A stretch of 7,811 nt of DNA from SCGC-AAA252-I15 sp043822165. Lineage in GTDB: Archaea > Altiarchaeota > Altiarchaeia > IMC4 > SCGC-AAA252-I15. The position numbers and the translations under genes are program-made. The DNA lies in assembly GCA_043822165.1 (NCBI GenBank), contig JBDRCA010000078.1, forward strand, positions 1-7,811, in the 5' to 3' direction. The notes beneath the pieces were generated by a model that saw only the letters and a list, made by a program, of their open reading frames with translations, had not been told where the DNA came from and ran no database searches. This document shows, piece after piece, positions 1 to 5,329 of the stretch; positions within the stretch are counted from its first letter, which is position 1; each line of letters starts with the position of its first letter.

Positions 1-372
1 GAGGTTGTTGTATATGGAGAAAACAAGCAGCATGTTTACGAGGATTAGCATGAATATTGCAGCTGCCGCGACGCTCTCAAGTGTTACTGGGCCGGATATC
101 GCGGATAATGGGATGATTTTCCCCAAGATAGTTGTTTTCGACGGTATTTCAAATATTGTGTTTTCCCCGTGGTGGACGAATAGTATGTTTATCATAAAAA
201 GCGGCAACCCAAAGCACACTCCAGCCAGGATTATCCGTGTGACTGGGATATTGTGTTTTATTGACAAGACCATCAAGGCAGCAAAGAGAAGCAGATGATA
301 CAGGGGATTATACGTGAGAACCGCGATGCTCATGGCAAGAAGCATCCAAGAAGTCCACGAATAAGTGTTCAT
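1..372 (-). CDS. EcfT/CbiQ-like transporter membrane subunit (partial, N-terminal 124 residues)
   Basis: The minus strand is open from an ATG at 372 to the window edge, so the C-terminus is missing. The 124 visible residues are strongly hydrophobic, with likely membrane segments at about residues 9-37 (broken by NPL at 22-24), 45-65 and 100-121. The NPL after a first short hydrophobic stretch, the FVHHGENTIFEIP segment at 65-77 and the GPVTLES at 94-100 followed by a helix fit the archaeal branch of the CbiQ/EcfT family. That family is the energising membrane subunit of energy-coupling-factor importers for cobalt, nickel or vitamins. EcfT normally couples two ATPases to a substrate-specific S component; those partners would lie outside the window. 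The start is supported by a TATA-like box about 26 nt upstream and no ribosome site, suggesting a leaderless message. The gene reading is firm; the family call comes from remembered motifs and the substrate is unknown. Confidence 0.75.
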   Translation of the reverse strand, partial: MNTYSWTSWMLLAMSIAVLTYNPLYHLLLFAALMVLSIKHNIPVTRIILAGVCFGLPLFMINILFVHHGENTIFEIPSKTTILGKIIPLSAISGPVTLESVAAAAIFMLILVNMLLVFSIYNNL

Positions 373-393
373 TTTTATATTATTATGTTGTAT

Positions 394-404
394 TAATATA
401 AAAA
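394..404 (-). promoter_or_regulatory. TATA-like box for the EcfT-like gene
   Basis: Read on the minus strand this is TTTTTATATTA, centred about 26 nt before the ATG at 372. That is the spacing expected between an archaeal TATA box and the start site of a leaderless transcript. Read on the plus strand, the same AT-rich stretch lies about 38 nt before the ATG at 436 and could also serve the divergent gene, giving a leader of roughly 12 nt. Confidence 0.55.
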
Positions 405-426
405 GTTGGATAAATTATCCAACTTT
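402..426. promoter_or_regulatory. Perfect 25-nt palindrome, candidate operator
   Basis: The arms AAAGTTGGATAA (402-413) and TTATCCAACTTT (415-426) are exact reverse complements around one central base at 414. The element lies between divergent genes. It touches the minus-strand TATA box where its TFB-binding (BRE) site would sit, and it covers the likely transcription start of the plus-strand gene. A dimeric regulator bound here could block both promoters. The symmetry is directly visible; the regulatory role is inference. A hairpin role is less likely because only the plus-strand transcript could include part of it. Confidence 0.6.
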
Positions 427-435
427 GGATTAAAA

Positions 436-1512
436 ATGGAATTGAAAAAGAAGATATTAGGGATCATAATGATTATGGGTATGGTGCTCACCGCATCCGC
501 GGTGCGCGTAGGAGTAGTAGTAGAATTCCCGGACGGGGCAGTAACAACGGAATGCATCGAAACCCCTGCCGGAACAGACGGCTACCAACTCATGGAAAAG
601 ACAAGCCTTAACATCGCTTGGAGTGACGGCGGAGTCTGGGGTCACGGGCTGTGCGGCATAAACGGCACTGGCTGCCCGTCGGATGACTGCTACTGCAACA
701 CGGAAAAATACTGGAGCTTCCACGTCTTAAACCAAGGAGCTTGGAGTTACATGCCCGTTGGATGGGATGCGGGAGACACCTGCTGGAACGGGGACTTGAA
801 CTCCTTTGACGGGCACTACTGCGCCCAAGAGGGAGAAGTCGTCGGCTACGCCTACGGAGCCTGGGGAACTAAACCAGTGCACAAAAGCTTCGAAGACGTA
901 TGTCCGGACACCGGCAAAGCCAAGAAGGAGAGGGATGTCTCATTCACGGGAGACGTCACAGAGGCGTCCAGCGGAAAAGAATTAACAATCACGAGCGGCA
1001 AACCTGTCGGATTCGCTCTGATGGACAAGAGAACCGGAGAAACCGTAGAGGACGTTACCGTCGAGGTTAGGAATTCAAGACTTGAAAAACTGTTCACAGT
1101 ACACGCCGGAGAAGACGGCGGAATAAACCTTAGCCTAGACGAACCGGGAGAATACCGCCTGCTCGTCATGGCCCAGGGATATCCCCACAAACAGGTGAAG
1201 CTGACGGTCGAGGAAAGCCAGGTTGCCCCCACCACAACGTCCACGACAACGACGGTTACACAGACCACGTCCTCGACGTCGACCACGACAAAGCTCGCCC
1301 ACTTCATAAGCATTGAAGAAACAACAACACTTAAGCCCGAGACCACCACGCTAACAACGACCTCAATAGTTAAGACGACAACACAAAACGCGGGAGAGGT
1401 AATAACAGGCAACATCCTAGCGAACCAGCCAGCCGAGAAGCCAAGCAACACCGGCACGATAATTATTGCCGCCCTGTTGCTGGGGGGCATCCTCCTCGCG
1501 AGGAGGAAATGA
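436..1512 (+). CDS. Secreted, membrane-anchored DUF4430-like protein with Thr-rich stalk
   Basis: This 358-residue surface protein probably acts outside the cell. I chose the ATG at 436 because it begins a signal peptide (MELKKK, then a hydrophobic run to about ASA at 20-22); an in-frame TTG at 406 would add ten residues and lies inside the upstream palindrome. Residues 25-145 resemble DUF4430-type domains, related to the cobalamin-carrier beta domain: C73-x6-C80, C85-Y-C87, then YWSFHVLNQGAWSY (92-105), then EVVGYAYGAWG (134-144). Eight cysteines (40, 73, 80, 85, 87, 116, 129, 156) suggest disulfides. Residues 168-260 look like a beta-sandwich with a GEYRLLVMAQGYP segment, as in carboxypeptidase-regulatory-like or Ig-like domains. 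Residues 265-316 are Thr/Ser-rich and probably glycosylated. A hydrophobic helix (341-354) ending in ARRK anchors it. The divergent EcfT-like gene suggests a substrate-capture role in ECF uptake, possibly of cobalt or corrinoid. Topology is firm, ligand unknown. Confidence 0.8.
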   Translation: MELKKKILGIIMIMGMVLTASAVRVGVVVEFPDGAVTTECIETPAGTDGYQLMEKTSLNIAWSDGGVWGHGLCGINGTGCPSDDCYCNTEKYWSFHVLNQGAWSYMPVGWDAGDTCWNGDLNSFDGHYCAQEGEVVGYAYGAWGTKPVHKSFEDVCPDTGKAKKERDVSFTGDVTEASSGKELTITSGKPVGFALMDKRTGETVEDVTVEVRNSRLEKLFTVHAGEDGGINLSLDEPGEYRLLVMAQGYPHKQVKLTVEESQVAPTTTSTTTTVTQTTSSTSTTTKLAHFISIEETTTLKPETTTLTTTSIVKTTTQNAGEVITGNILANQPAEKPSNTGTIIIAALLLGGILLARRK

Positions 1513-1523
1513 TTTTTTAAAAA
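1513..1523 (+). promoter_or_regulatory. TATA-like box for purD
   Basis: The run TTTTTTAAAAA follows the previous stop codon directly and is centred about 31 nt before the purD ATG. No Shine-Dalgarno-like sequence lies between them, so a leaderless or near-leaderless transcript is likely. The T run may also help end the upstream transcript. Confidence 0.45.
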
Positions 1524-1548
1524 CACGCTCATAATTATCTCATCTAAC

Positions 1549-2949
1549 ATGAGTGTTGGAGTATTAGTGGTAAGCTACGGGTCGCGGGCAGCATCCATGG
1601 TGGACGCGCTTATGAGAAGCAGCCACGACGTAGACCTTTACATAGCAGACAAGCAAAAGAACCCGTTCAACGCCGAACACGCAAAAGAACACGCCATCAT
1701 ACCCGACTTATCTGTCCAAAAAATCGCGGAATTCGCGGCGAAACACAAAAACGAAATCGAGTTCGGCTTAGTCGGCTCTGAAGCCCCGATAATCGCAGGC
1801 GTAAGAGACACAGTCTATGAGAAAACAGGCATAACAATGCTTTGCCCGACCAGGGAATACGCAATCGAGGAAAGCAAGCTAGCCCAACGGATACTGCTCG
1901 ACGAATGTTATCCTACCGCAAACCCAAGATACAAGGCATTCGACCCCGTAAAAAACGGGTCATACGCAGACGTCGAAAAAAACGTAATCAACTGGTTCGA
2001 AGAACTCGACCACCAAGTCGTCGTCAAACCCGACAAACCCGGCTTCGGCAAAGGAGTCGGCGTGTGGGGAGACCACTACGACACACAAAAAGACTTCCTC
2101 GAATACTTCCGCTCAAACTACGAGTCAGGCGCCACCATAATCGAGGAGAAAATCAACGGTGAAGAATCAAGCTTCCAAGCCTTCTGCGACGGGAAAACCT
2201 TGGTGCCGCTGCCGGACACCAGAGACTACAAGAGAGCCTTCGACGGAGACATAGGGCCGAATACGGGAGGAATGGGCTCATACAGCGACACCTCGGACAA
2301 GCTCCCGTTTATGAGCGCGAGGGACAGGGAGATGGGGGAGGCCGTCGCATGGAAGATTTTCGCAAGGCTTCGCGGAGACGAGAGAAACGAAGGGCTTTTG
2401 GGGATGCCGTTCTATTTTGCTTTCATGCATACTAAAGGAGAGCCGAAGATTCTTGAGATAAACTCGCGGCCAGGCGACCCAGAATGCATGAACGTTATGG
2501 TAGGGTTGGACTCCGACTTCGTGGACGTGTGCTATGCAATGCTTGAGGGAAAACTAAAGAAGGTGAAGATGAAGCCCAAAGCAACTGTCGTCACCTACAA
2601 GGTCCCGCCAACTTACGGTGGATTCGACAAAAAATATCCTAGAAAAGTCGCGGAAAAAGAAGTGGGCGGCATCGTCGACTTGAATGGCGCATATGAACTA
2701 GTCGAAAAAACAGGCGGCGCAATAAGAGTATATCCAGGATCCATGGAAATCCGTGAAGACGGAATACACTCCCTGAAATCGCGTGCAGTAGCCTGCGTAG
2801 GCCTTGGAGACTCCATAGAGGCTGCGAGAGAAAACTCGCTTAAGGGGCTTTCTGCGATAAAGGGGGGTGCATTGTGGCACAGAAGCGATGTGGCATCGGC
2901 TAGCCACATAAAAAAGAGCGTCGAGCACATGAATTCGTTGAGGTGTTGA
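1549..2949 (+). CDS. purD: Phosphoribosylamine-glycine ligase (GAR synthetase)
   Basis: PurD joins glycine to 5-phosphoribosylamine using ATP, the second step of cytosolic purine synthesis. The 466 residues follow the family order: an N-terminal Rossmann-like domain (GLVGSEAPIIAGV at 73-85, CPTREYAIEESK at 99-110); an ATP-grasp domain with VVVKPDKPGFGKGVGV (157-172), IIEEKINGEESSFQAF (197-212), DYKRAFDGDIGPNTGGMGSYS (226-246) and metal-binding EINSRPGDPE (303-312); and a C-terminal domain ending in a degenerate form of the usual HRxDIG-like segment (HRSDVAS, 444-450). PFMSARDREMG and the VDVCYAMLEGKLK stretch are as in methanogen PurD. Odd points are the usual GGREHA near the N-terminus, here SYGSRAAS (9-16), Tyr replacing His in the usual DHKR, and Pro in place of Phe in ARFGDPE. 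It is slightly longer than the usual 420-440 residues. The family is clear; small substitutions leave some doubt about exact kinetics. Codon choice switches inside the gene (see findings). Confidence 0.92.
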   Translation: MSVGVLVVSYGSRAASMVDALMRSSHDVDLYIADKQKNPFNAEHAKEHAIIPDLSVQKIAEFAAKHKNEIEFGLVGSEAPIIAGVRDTVYEKTGITMLCPTREYAIEESKLAQRILLDECYPTANPRYKAFDPVKNGSYADVEKNVINWFEELDHQVVVKPDKPGFGKGVGVWGDHYDTQKDFLEYFRSNYESGATIIEEKINGEESSFQAFCDGKTLVPLPDTRDYKRAFDGDIGPNTGGMGSYSDTSDKLPFMSARDREMGEAVAWKIFARLRGDERNEGLLGMPFYFAFMHTKGEPKILEINSRPGDPECMNVMVGLDSDFVDVCYAMLEGKLKKVKMKPKATVVTYKVPPTYGGFDKKYPRKVAEKEVGGIVDLNGAYELVEKTGGAIRVYPGSMEIREDGIHSLKSRAVACVGLGDSIEAARENSLKGLSAIKGGALWHRSDVASASHIKKSVEHMNSLRC

Positions 2950-2955
2950 TTCTTG

Positions 2956-2964
2956 TTTTATATA
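2956..2964 (+). promoter_or_regulatory. TATA-like box upstream of the 89-aa gene
   Basis: TTTTATATA lies just after the purD stop. A start site about 25 nt downstream would give a leader of about 35 nt that includes the GAGGTG ribosome site at 3009-3014. This suggests that the 3020-3573 gene pair has its own promoter. Confidence 0.5.
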
Positions 2965-2995
2965 GGTACTCTAATAATAGTAACGCAAGAAAAGT

Positions 2996-3014
2996 CTCGA
3001 TATTTTTCGAGGTG
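2996..3014 (+). promoter_or_regulatory. Ribosome binding site GAGGTG partly inside a short hairpin
   Basis: GAGGTG (3009-3014) is 5 nt from the ATG at 3020 and matches the archaeal 16S anti-Shine-Dalgarno. CTCGA (2996-3000) can pair with TCGAG (3007-3011) across a six-base loop, tying up the first half of the ribosome site. The stem is only 5 bp, so any effect on translation is uncertain. Confidence 0.5.
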
Positions 3015-3019
3015 TTAAA

Positions 3020-3289
3020 ATGGCTGATAAGAAAGAGGAAGAAATAAGGATTAACCCGGATCGCGTGGGAATCCGGATGGATGTTTTAGACGACATAATA
3101 AGCGATATGAACGATAACGAGGAACTGCAGAAGATATACGGCGTCCCCGTGTCACGGGCGCTTGTTGTGGTGGCAGACAATAACGACCTTAGAATCGAGG
3201 ACGGAAACGTCGTACCACTGACGAAGGAAAACGAGAAGACGTTCCTCAAAGTTCTAGAGGATGTAATCAGAGCCAACACCATAGGATGA
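3020..3289 (+). CDS. Unrecognised small acidic protein (89 aa)
   Basis: I do not recognise this family. The protein is soluble and highly charged, with no signal peptide, membrane segment or cysteine. It starts with a Lys/Glu-rich stretch (MADKKEEE), followed by a probable helix (residues 20-38, DVLDDIISDMNDNEELQ), a short beta strand (SRALVVVAD, 45-53), and a C-terminal helix (70-85). It is likely real because the ATG has a well-placed GAGGTG, a TATA-like box lies upstream, and its stop codon overlaps the start of the DUF167 gene in ATGA (3286-3289). That overlap suggests the two are translationally coupled and may work in the same process. The function is unknown. Confidence 0.75.
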   Translation: MADKKEEEIRINPDRVGIRMDVLDDIISDMNDNEELQKIYGVPVSRALVVVADNNDLRIEDGNVVPLTKENEKTFLKVLEDVIRANTIG

Positions 3290-3573
3290 TTGATGGGGGA
3301 GGGTGGATAACTCGGACCCCTGAAGGTGTTTTGATAAGCGTTAAGGTGTCAGCCAACGCAAAGAGAGACGAGATAGCGCTTAGAGATGGGATTCTCAGGA
3401 TTTCAGTCAAAAAGCCAGCCCAAAACGGAAGAGCGAACGAACACCTCTTAAGGCTTCTCAAAAAAGCCTTCGGGGACTGCGAGTTAGTATCTGGCCAACG
3501 CTCCCATAAAAAAATGATTTTAGTGAAAAACGCGTTAAGGGAGGATTTTTTGAACAAGTTAAGCGTAGTTTAA
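3286..3573 (+). CDS. DUF167 / YggU (UPF0235) family protein
   Basis: This 95-residue protein matches the small DUF167 family across its whole length. The start region GWITRTPEGVLISVKV (6-21) leads into SANAKRDEI (22-30), the usual P.A.r..i position, with Ser where Pro is common. ILRISVKKPAQNGRANEHL (36-54) contains the family's GkAN motif as NGRAN (47-51), and VSGQRSHKKMILV (68-80) is the G..S..K segment. Members are widespread in bacteria and archaea and fold as a compact alpha/beta domain, but no biochemical activity is settled. The ATG overlaps the upstream stop codon by 4 nt, so translation is probably coupled. The length is normal for the family and nothing is missing. Confidence 0.9.
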   Translation: MIDGGGWITRTPEGVLISVKVSANAKRDEIALRDGILRISVKKPAQNGRANEHLLRLLKKAFGDCELVSGQRSHKKMILVKNALREDFLNKLSVV

Positions 3574-3618
3574 GCTTTTATTTGAATATGTTGTATTAGA
3601 TACAAGTTAACATTTATC

Positions 3619-3720
3619 GTTGCATCACAATCAAGATTATCAATCATTTGAACGAACATCTCGAGTTGGTTGGGTACACTGTGCGCAAAGTACATTGACT
3701 TCTTGATTAGTTGGTGCGGC
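3619..3720 (+). ncRNA. Candidate structured RNA or dnaG leader element
   Basis: The 173-nt gap between DUF167 and dnaG (3574-3746) holds no convincing reading frame, but it can fold into one long irregular stem. By hand, 3619-3627 pairs with 3712-3720 (9 bp, three of them G-U), AATCAAGA (3629-3636) with TCTTGATT (3701-3708), TCAAT (3640-3644) with ATTGA (3694-3698), and TTTG (3647-3650) with CAAA (3686-3689). That makes 26 pairs with small internal loops and a 35-nt apical region. It ends 14 nt before the dnaG ribosome site. It may be a regulatory leader of dnaG or a separate small RNA. It matches no tRNA, C/D-box or H/ACA layout I could verify. The pairing is seen; the role is inference. Confidence 0.4.
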
Positions 3721-3734
3721 ATTAGAAAAAAATT

Positions 3735-3741
3735 GAGGTGG
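3735..3741 (+). promoter_or_regulatory. dnaG ribosome binding site, decides the start
   Basis: GAGGTGG lies 5 nt before the ATG at 3747. An in-frame GTG at 3738 falls inside this ribosome site and cannot be the normal start, so the ATG at 3747 is used. Confidence 0.75.
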
Positions 3742-3746
3742 TAATT

Positions 3747-4931
3747 ATGGCCAAAGCGCCAGCTGATACAATTAAATACAATATCTATGCAGACATAACA
3801 ATCGACGGCGTCGTGGAGAAACCAGACGTCGTCGGAGCAATATTCGGCCAGTCCGAAGGTCTTTTAGGAGAGGAGTTAGAGCTCCGTGACCTCCAGAAGA
3901 CAGGGAGGATAGGCAGGATTGAAGTTGACATCAAGGCTAAGGGGGGCAAATCCATCGGAGTTGTCATCGTTCCTTCAAGCCTTGACATGGTTGAGACCTC
4001 CATTATCGCGGCTGCGGTAGAGGGTGTCGACCGTGTGGGTCCCTGCAACGCTAAAATACTCGTTAAAAACATCGAGGACGCTCGGAATCAGAGACGGAAA
4101 GTCATGATTGAGCGTGCTAAGGGTCTTTTGAAGAGGCTTATGGATGAGGAGATTCCTGAGAGCACCGAGCTTACGGATGAAGTTAAGAAGTCTGTTCAGT
4201 TGAGCGAGATTACGACGTATAATGGTTTGCCTGCGGGTCCGGGTTTGGATATCGTGGAGAGCGTGATCTTGGTCGAGGGAAGGGCGGATGTTCTGACTCT
4301 TTTGAAGCATGGTATAAAGAATGTTTTGGCTGTTGGAGGCACGAGCATTCCTAAGGCGGTTTCAGAGGTAAGCAAGACTAAGACGACTATTGTCTTCGTT
4401 GACGGTGACCGGGGAGGGGAAATCATCCTAAAGGAGCTTTTGGCTGTCGCAGACATTGACTTCATTGCAAAGGCGCCTTCCGGAAAGGAGGTCGAGGAGT
4501 TGAGCAAAAAGGAGGTTATTATGGCTTTGCGCAGGAAACTGCCTCCAAAACAGGAGAAAGGAAACAACTCACCCAAGAACGACTTCAAGAAGGATTACGC
4601 GGCGGCCCCAGCCCAAAAACCGAGGGGCGGCAAGCCCGCGTCTCCGGACGTTACCGGCGCTCTTTTGGACGAGCTTTCAGCTATTAAAGGGAAGTTGTCG
4701 GCGAGGTTGTATGACAAGGACATGAACGTGATAACTGAAATCGAGATTAAGGATTTGGTGAACAGTTTGAGCGATGTCCAGCCCAAGTACGTCGTCTTTG
4801 ATGGTATTATAACCCAGAGGCTTGTGGATGCTGCGAGCAAGAGCAGGGTTGAGTATATTGTCGGAGTCAACAAGTCCGCAGTGTCTGACGCCAAAAAGGT
4901 GAATATAATAACGGATAAGGAGAGTAAGTAA
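3747..4931 (+). CDS. dnaG: Archaeal DnaG-like primase / exosome subunit
   Basis: The 394-residue protein is the archaeal DnaG, which carries a TOPRIM domain but lacks the bacterial zinc-binding and helicase-binding parts. In archaea it is known as a stable subunit of the RNA-degrading exosome, with an affinity for A-rich RNA, and has also been reported to make primers. The N-terminal region (5-130) holds the conserved KYNIYADITIDGVVEKPDVVGAIFGQ-like opening, the TGRIGRIEV segment and the Arg-rich stretch near 113-122. The TOPRIM core is at about 168-260, with catalytic Glu177 in VEGRAD and Asp219/Asp221 in FVDGDRGG, followed by APSGKEVEELSKKEV. A Pro/Lys/Gln-rich linker (264-300) joins a C-terminal domain (303-394). 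The length is close to the usual 400-450. The start is fixed by GAGGTGG 5 nt upstream. The next gene follows after 7 nt, so the two are probably co-transcribed. A block of G/T-ending codons fills about 4095-4380. Confidence 0.95.
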   Translation: MAKAPADTIKYNIYADITIDGVVEKPDVVGAIFGQSEGLLGEELELRDLQKTGRIGRIEVDIKAKGGKSIGVVIVPSSLDMVETSIIAAAVEGVDRVGPCNAKILVKNIEDARNQRRKVMIERAKGLLKRLMDEEIPESTELTDEVKKSVQLSEITTYNGLPAGPGLDIVESVILVEGRADVLTLLKHGIKNVLAVGGTSIPKAVSEVSKTKTTIVFVDGDRGGEIILKELLAVADIDFIAKAPSGKEVEELSKKEVIMALRRKLPPKQEKGNNSPKNDFKKDYAAAPAQKPRGGKPASPDVTGALLDELSAIKGKLSARLYDKDMNVITEIEIKDLVNSLSDVQPKYVVFDGIITQRLVDAASKSRVEYIVGVNKSAVSDAKKVNIITDKESK

Positions 4932-4938
4932 CGCTAGG

Positions 4939-5289
4939 ATGGAGCTAGACTCAAAGACGGTTCACAGCGGAAGCGGCATCGTCAAGTATGACGGAGTACC
5001 TATTGGACGGCTTGACGTTGTGGACTTTGTCTTCGAGCCTGTAGGCATCGGCGGACCTGACAGGATGGATAGAGAGACTTGTTACGGGACGGTTTCTGGT
5101 GCGTTGGAGGATACGAGCGTAATAGCTGAATTCAACACCAAGGAGCCTGAAACCGTTTCCGTCGAGATTTCGGTCGAAGCGAAAGGTGAAGTCGTCAAGG
5201 TCTTGTTGGAGAGGGTTGAGTTCATAGACGACATACCCTCTTCCGGCGTTTTTACTGACGTTGAATTCCACGGGACTTTGGTGAAATAG
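4939..5289 (+). CDS. Unrecognised beta-rich protein (116 aa) behind dnaG
   Basis: I do not recognise this family. The ATG lies 7 nt after the dnaG stop, so the gene is probably in the same transcript. A GGAG at 4919-4922 is rather far upstream to be its ribosome site; only a weak TAGG is close. The sequence alternates hydrophobic and polar residues (GRLDVVDFVFEPVG at 23-36, VSVEISVEA at 73-81, VKVLLERVEF at 86-95) with many Gly and acidic residues, as expected for an all-beta domain. There is a single Cys, no signal peptide and no membrane segment, so it is probably cytosolic. Position between dnaG and an AAA+ ATPase hints at RNA or protein handling, but that is only context. Codon use resembles that of dnaG, which supports a real gene. 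Confidence 0.75.
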   Translation: MELDSKTVHSGSGIVKYDGVPIGRLDVVDFVFEPVGIGGPDRMDRETCYGTVSGALEDTSVIAEFNTKEPETVSVEISVEAKGEVVKVLLERVEFIDDIPSSGVFTDVEFHGTLVK

Positions 5290-5303
5290 GTTTTCTTTTT
5301 TAT
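5290..5303 (+). promoter_or_regulatory. T-rich tract: possible terminator and TATA-like element
   Basis: Right after the stop at 5289 comes GTTTTCTTTTTTAT. Oligo-T runs commonly end archaeal transcripts, so this may terminate the dnaG unit. Its TTTTTTAT end is also centred about 30 nt before the ATG at 5330, with no ribosome site between, so it may be the promoter of a leaderless ATPase message. Both uses are inference. Confidence 0.4.
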
Positions 5304-5329
5304 CCTCCAGTACGTAAAGACTATACGTT

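Noticed and set aside
5..298. Plus-strand reading frame of 97 codons at the window start
   Set aside because: The minus strand over the same bases encodes a coherent multi-helix membrane protein with EcfT-like motifs; the plus-strand product has no family resemblance.
1225..1400. Tandem or CRISPR-like repeat in the ACA/ACG-rich stretch
   Set aside because: The repetition comes from Thr codons in a low-complexity coding segment; there is no regular repeat-spacer period.
852..1550. Long minus-strand frame opposite the DUF4430-like gene
   Set aside because: Its Val-rich run is the antisense of the Thr codons in the stalk, and the plus strand has a signal peptide, recognisable domains and an anchor.
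3619..3720. tRNA, C/D-box or H/ACA RNA before dnaG
   Set aside because: There is no T-arm GTTC-type loop, no convincing C and D box pair, and the internal loops are too small for a pseudouridylation pocket, so it is left as an unclassified structure.
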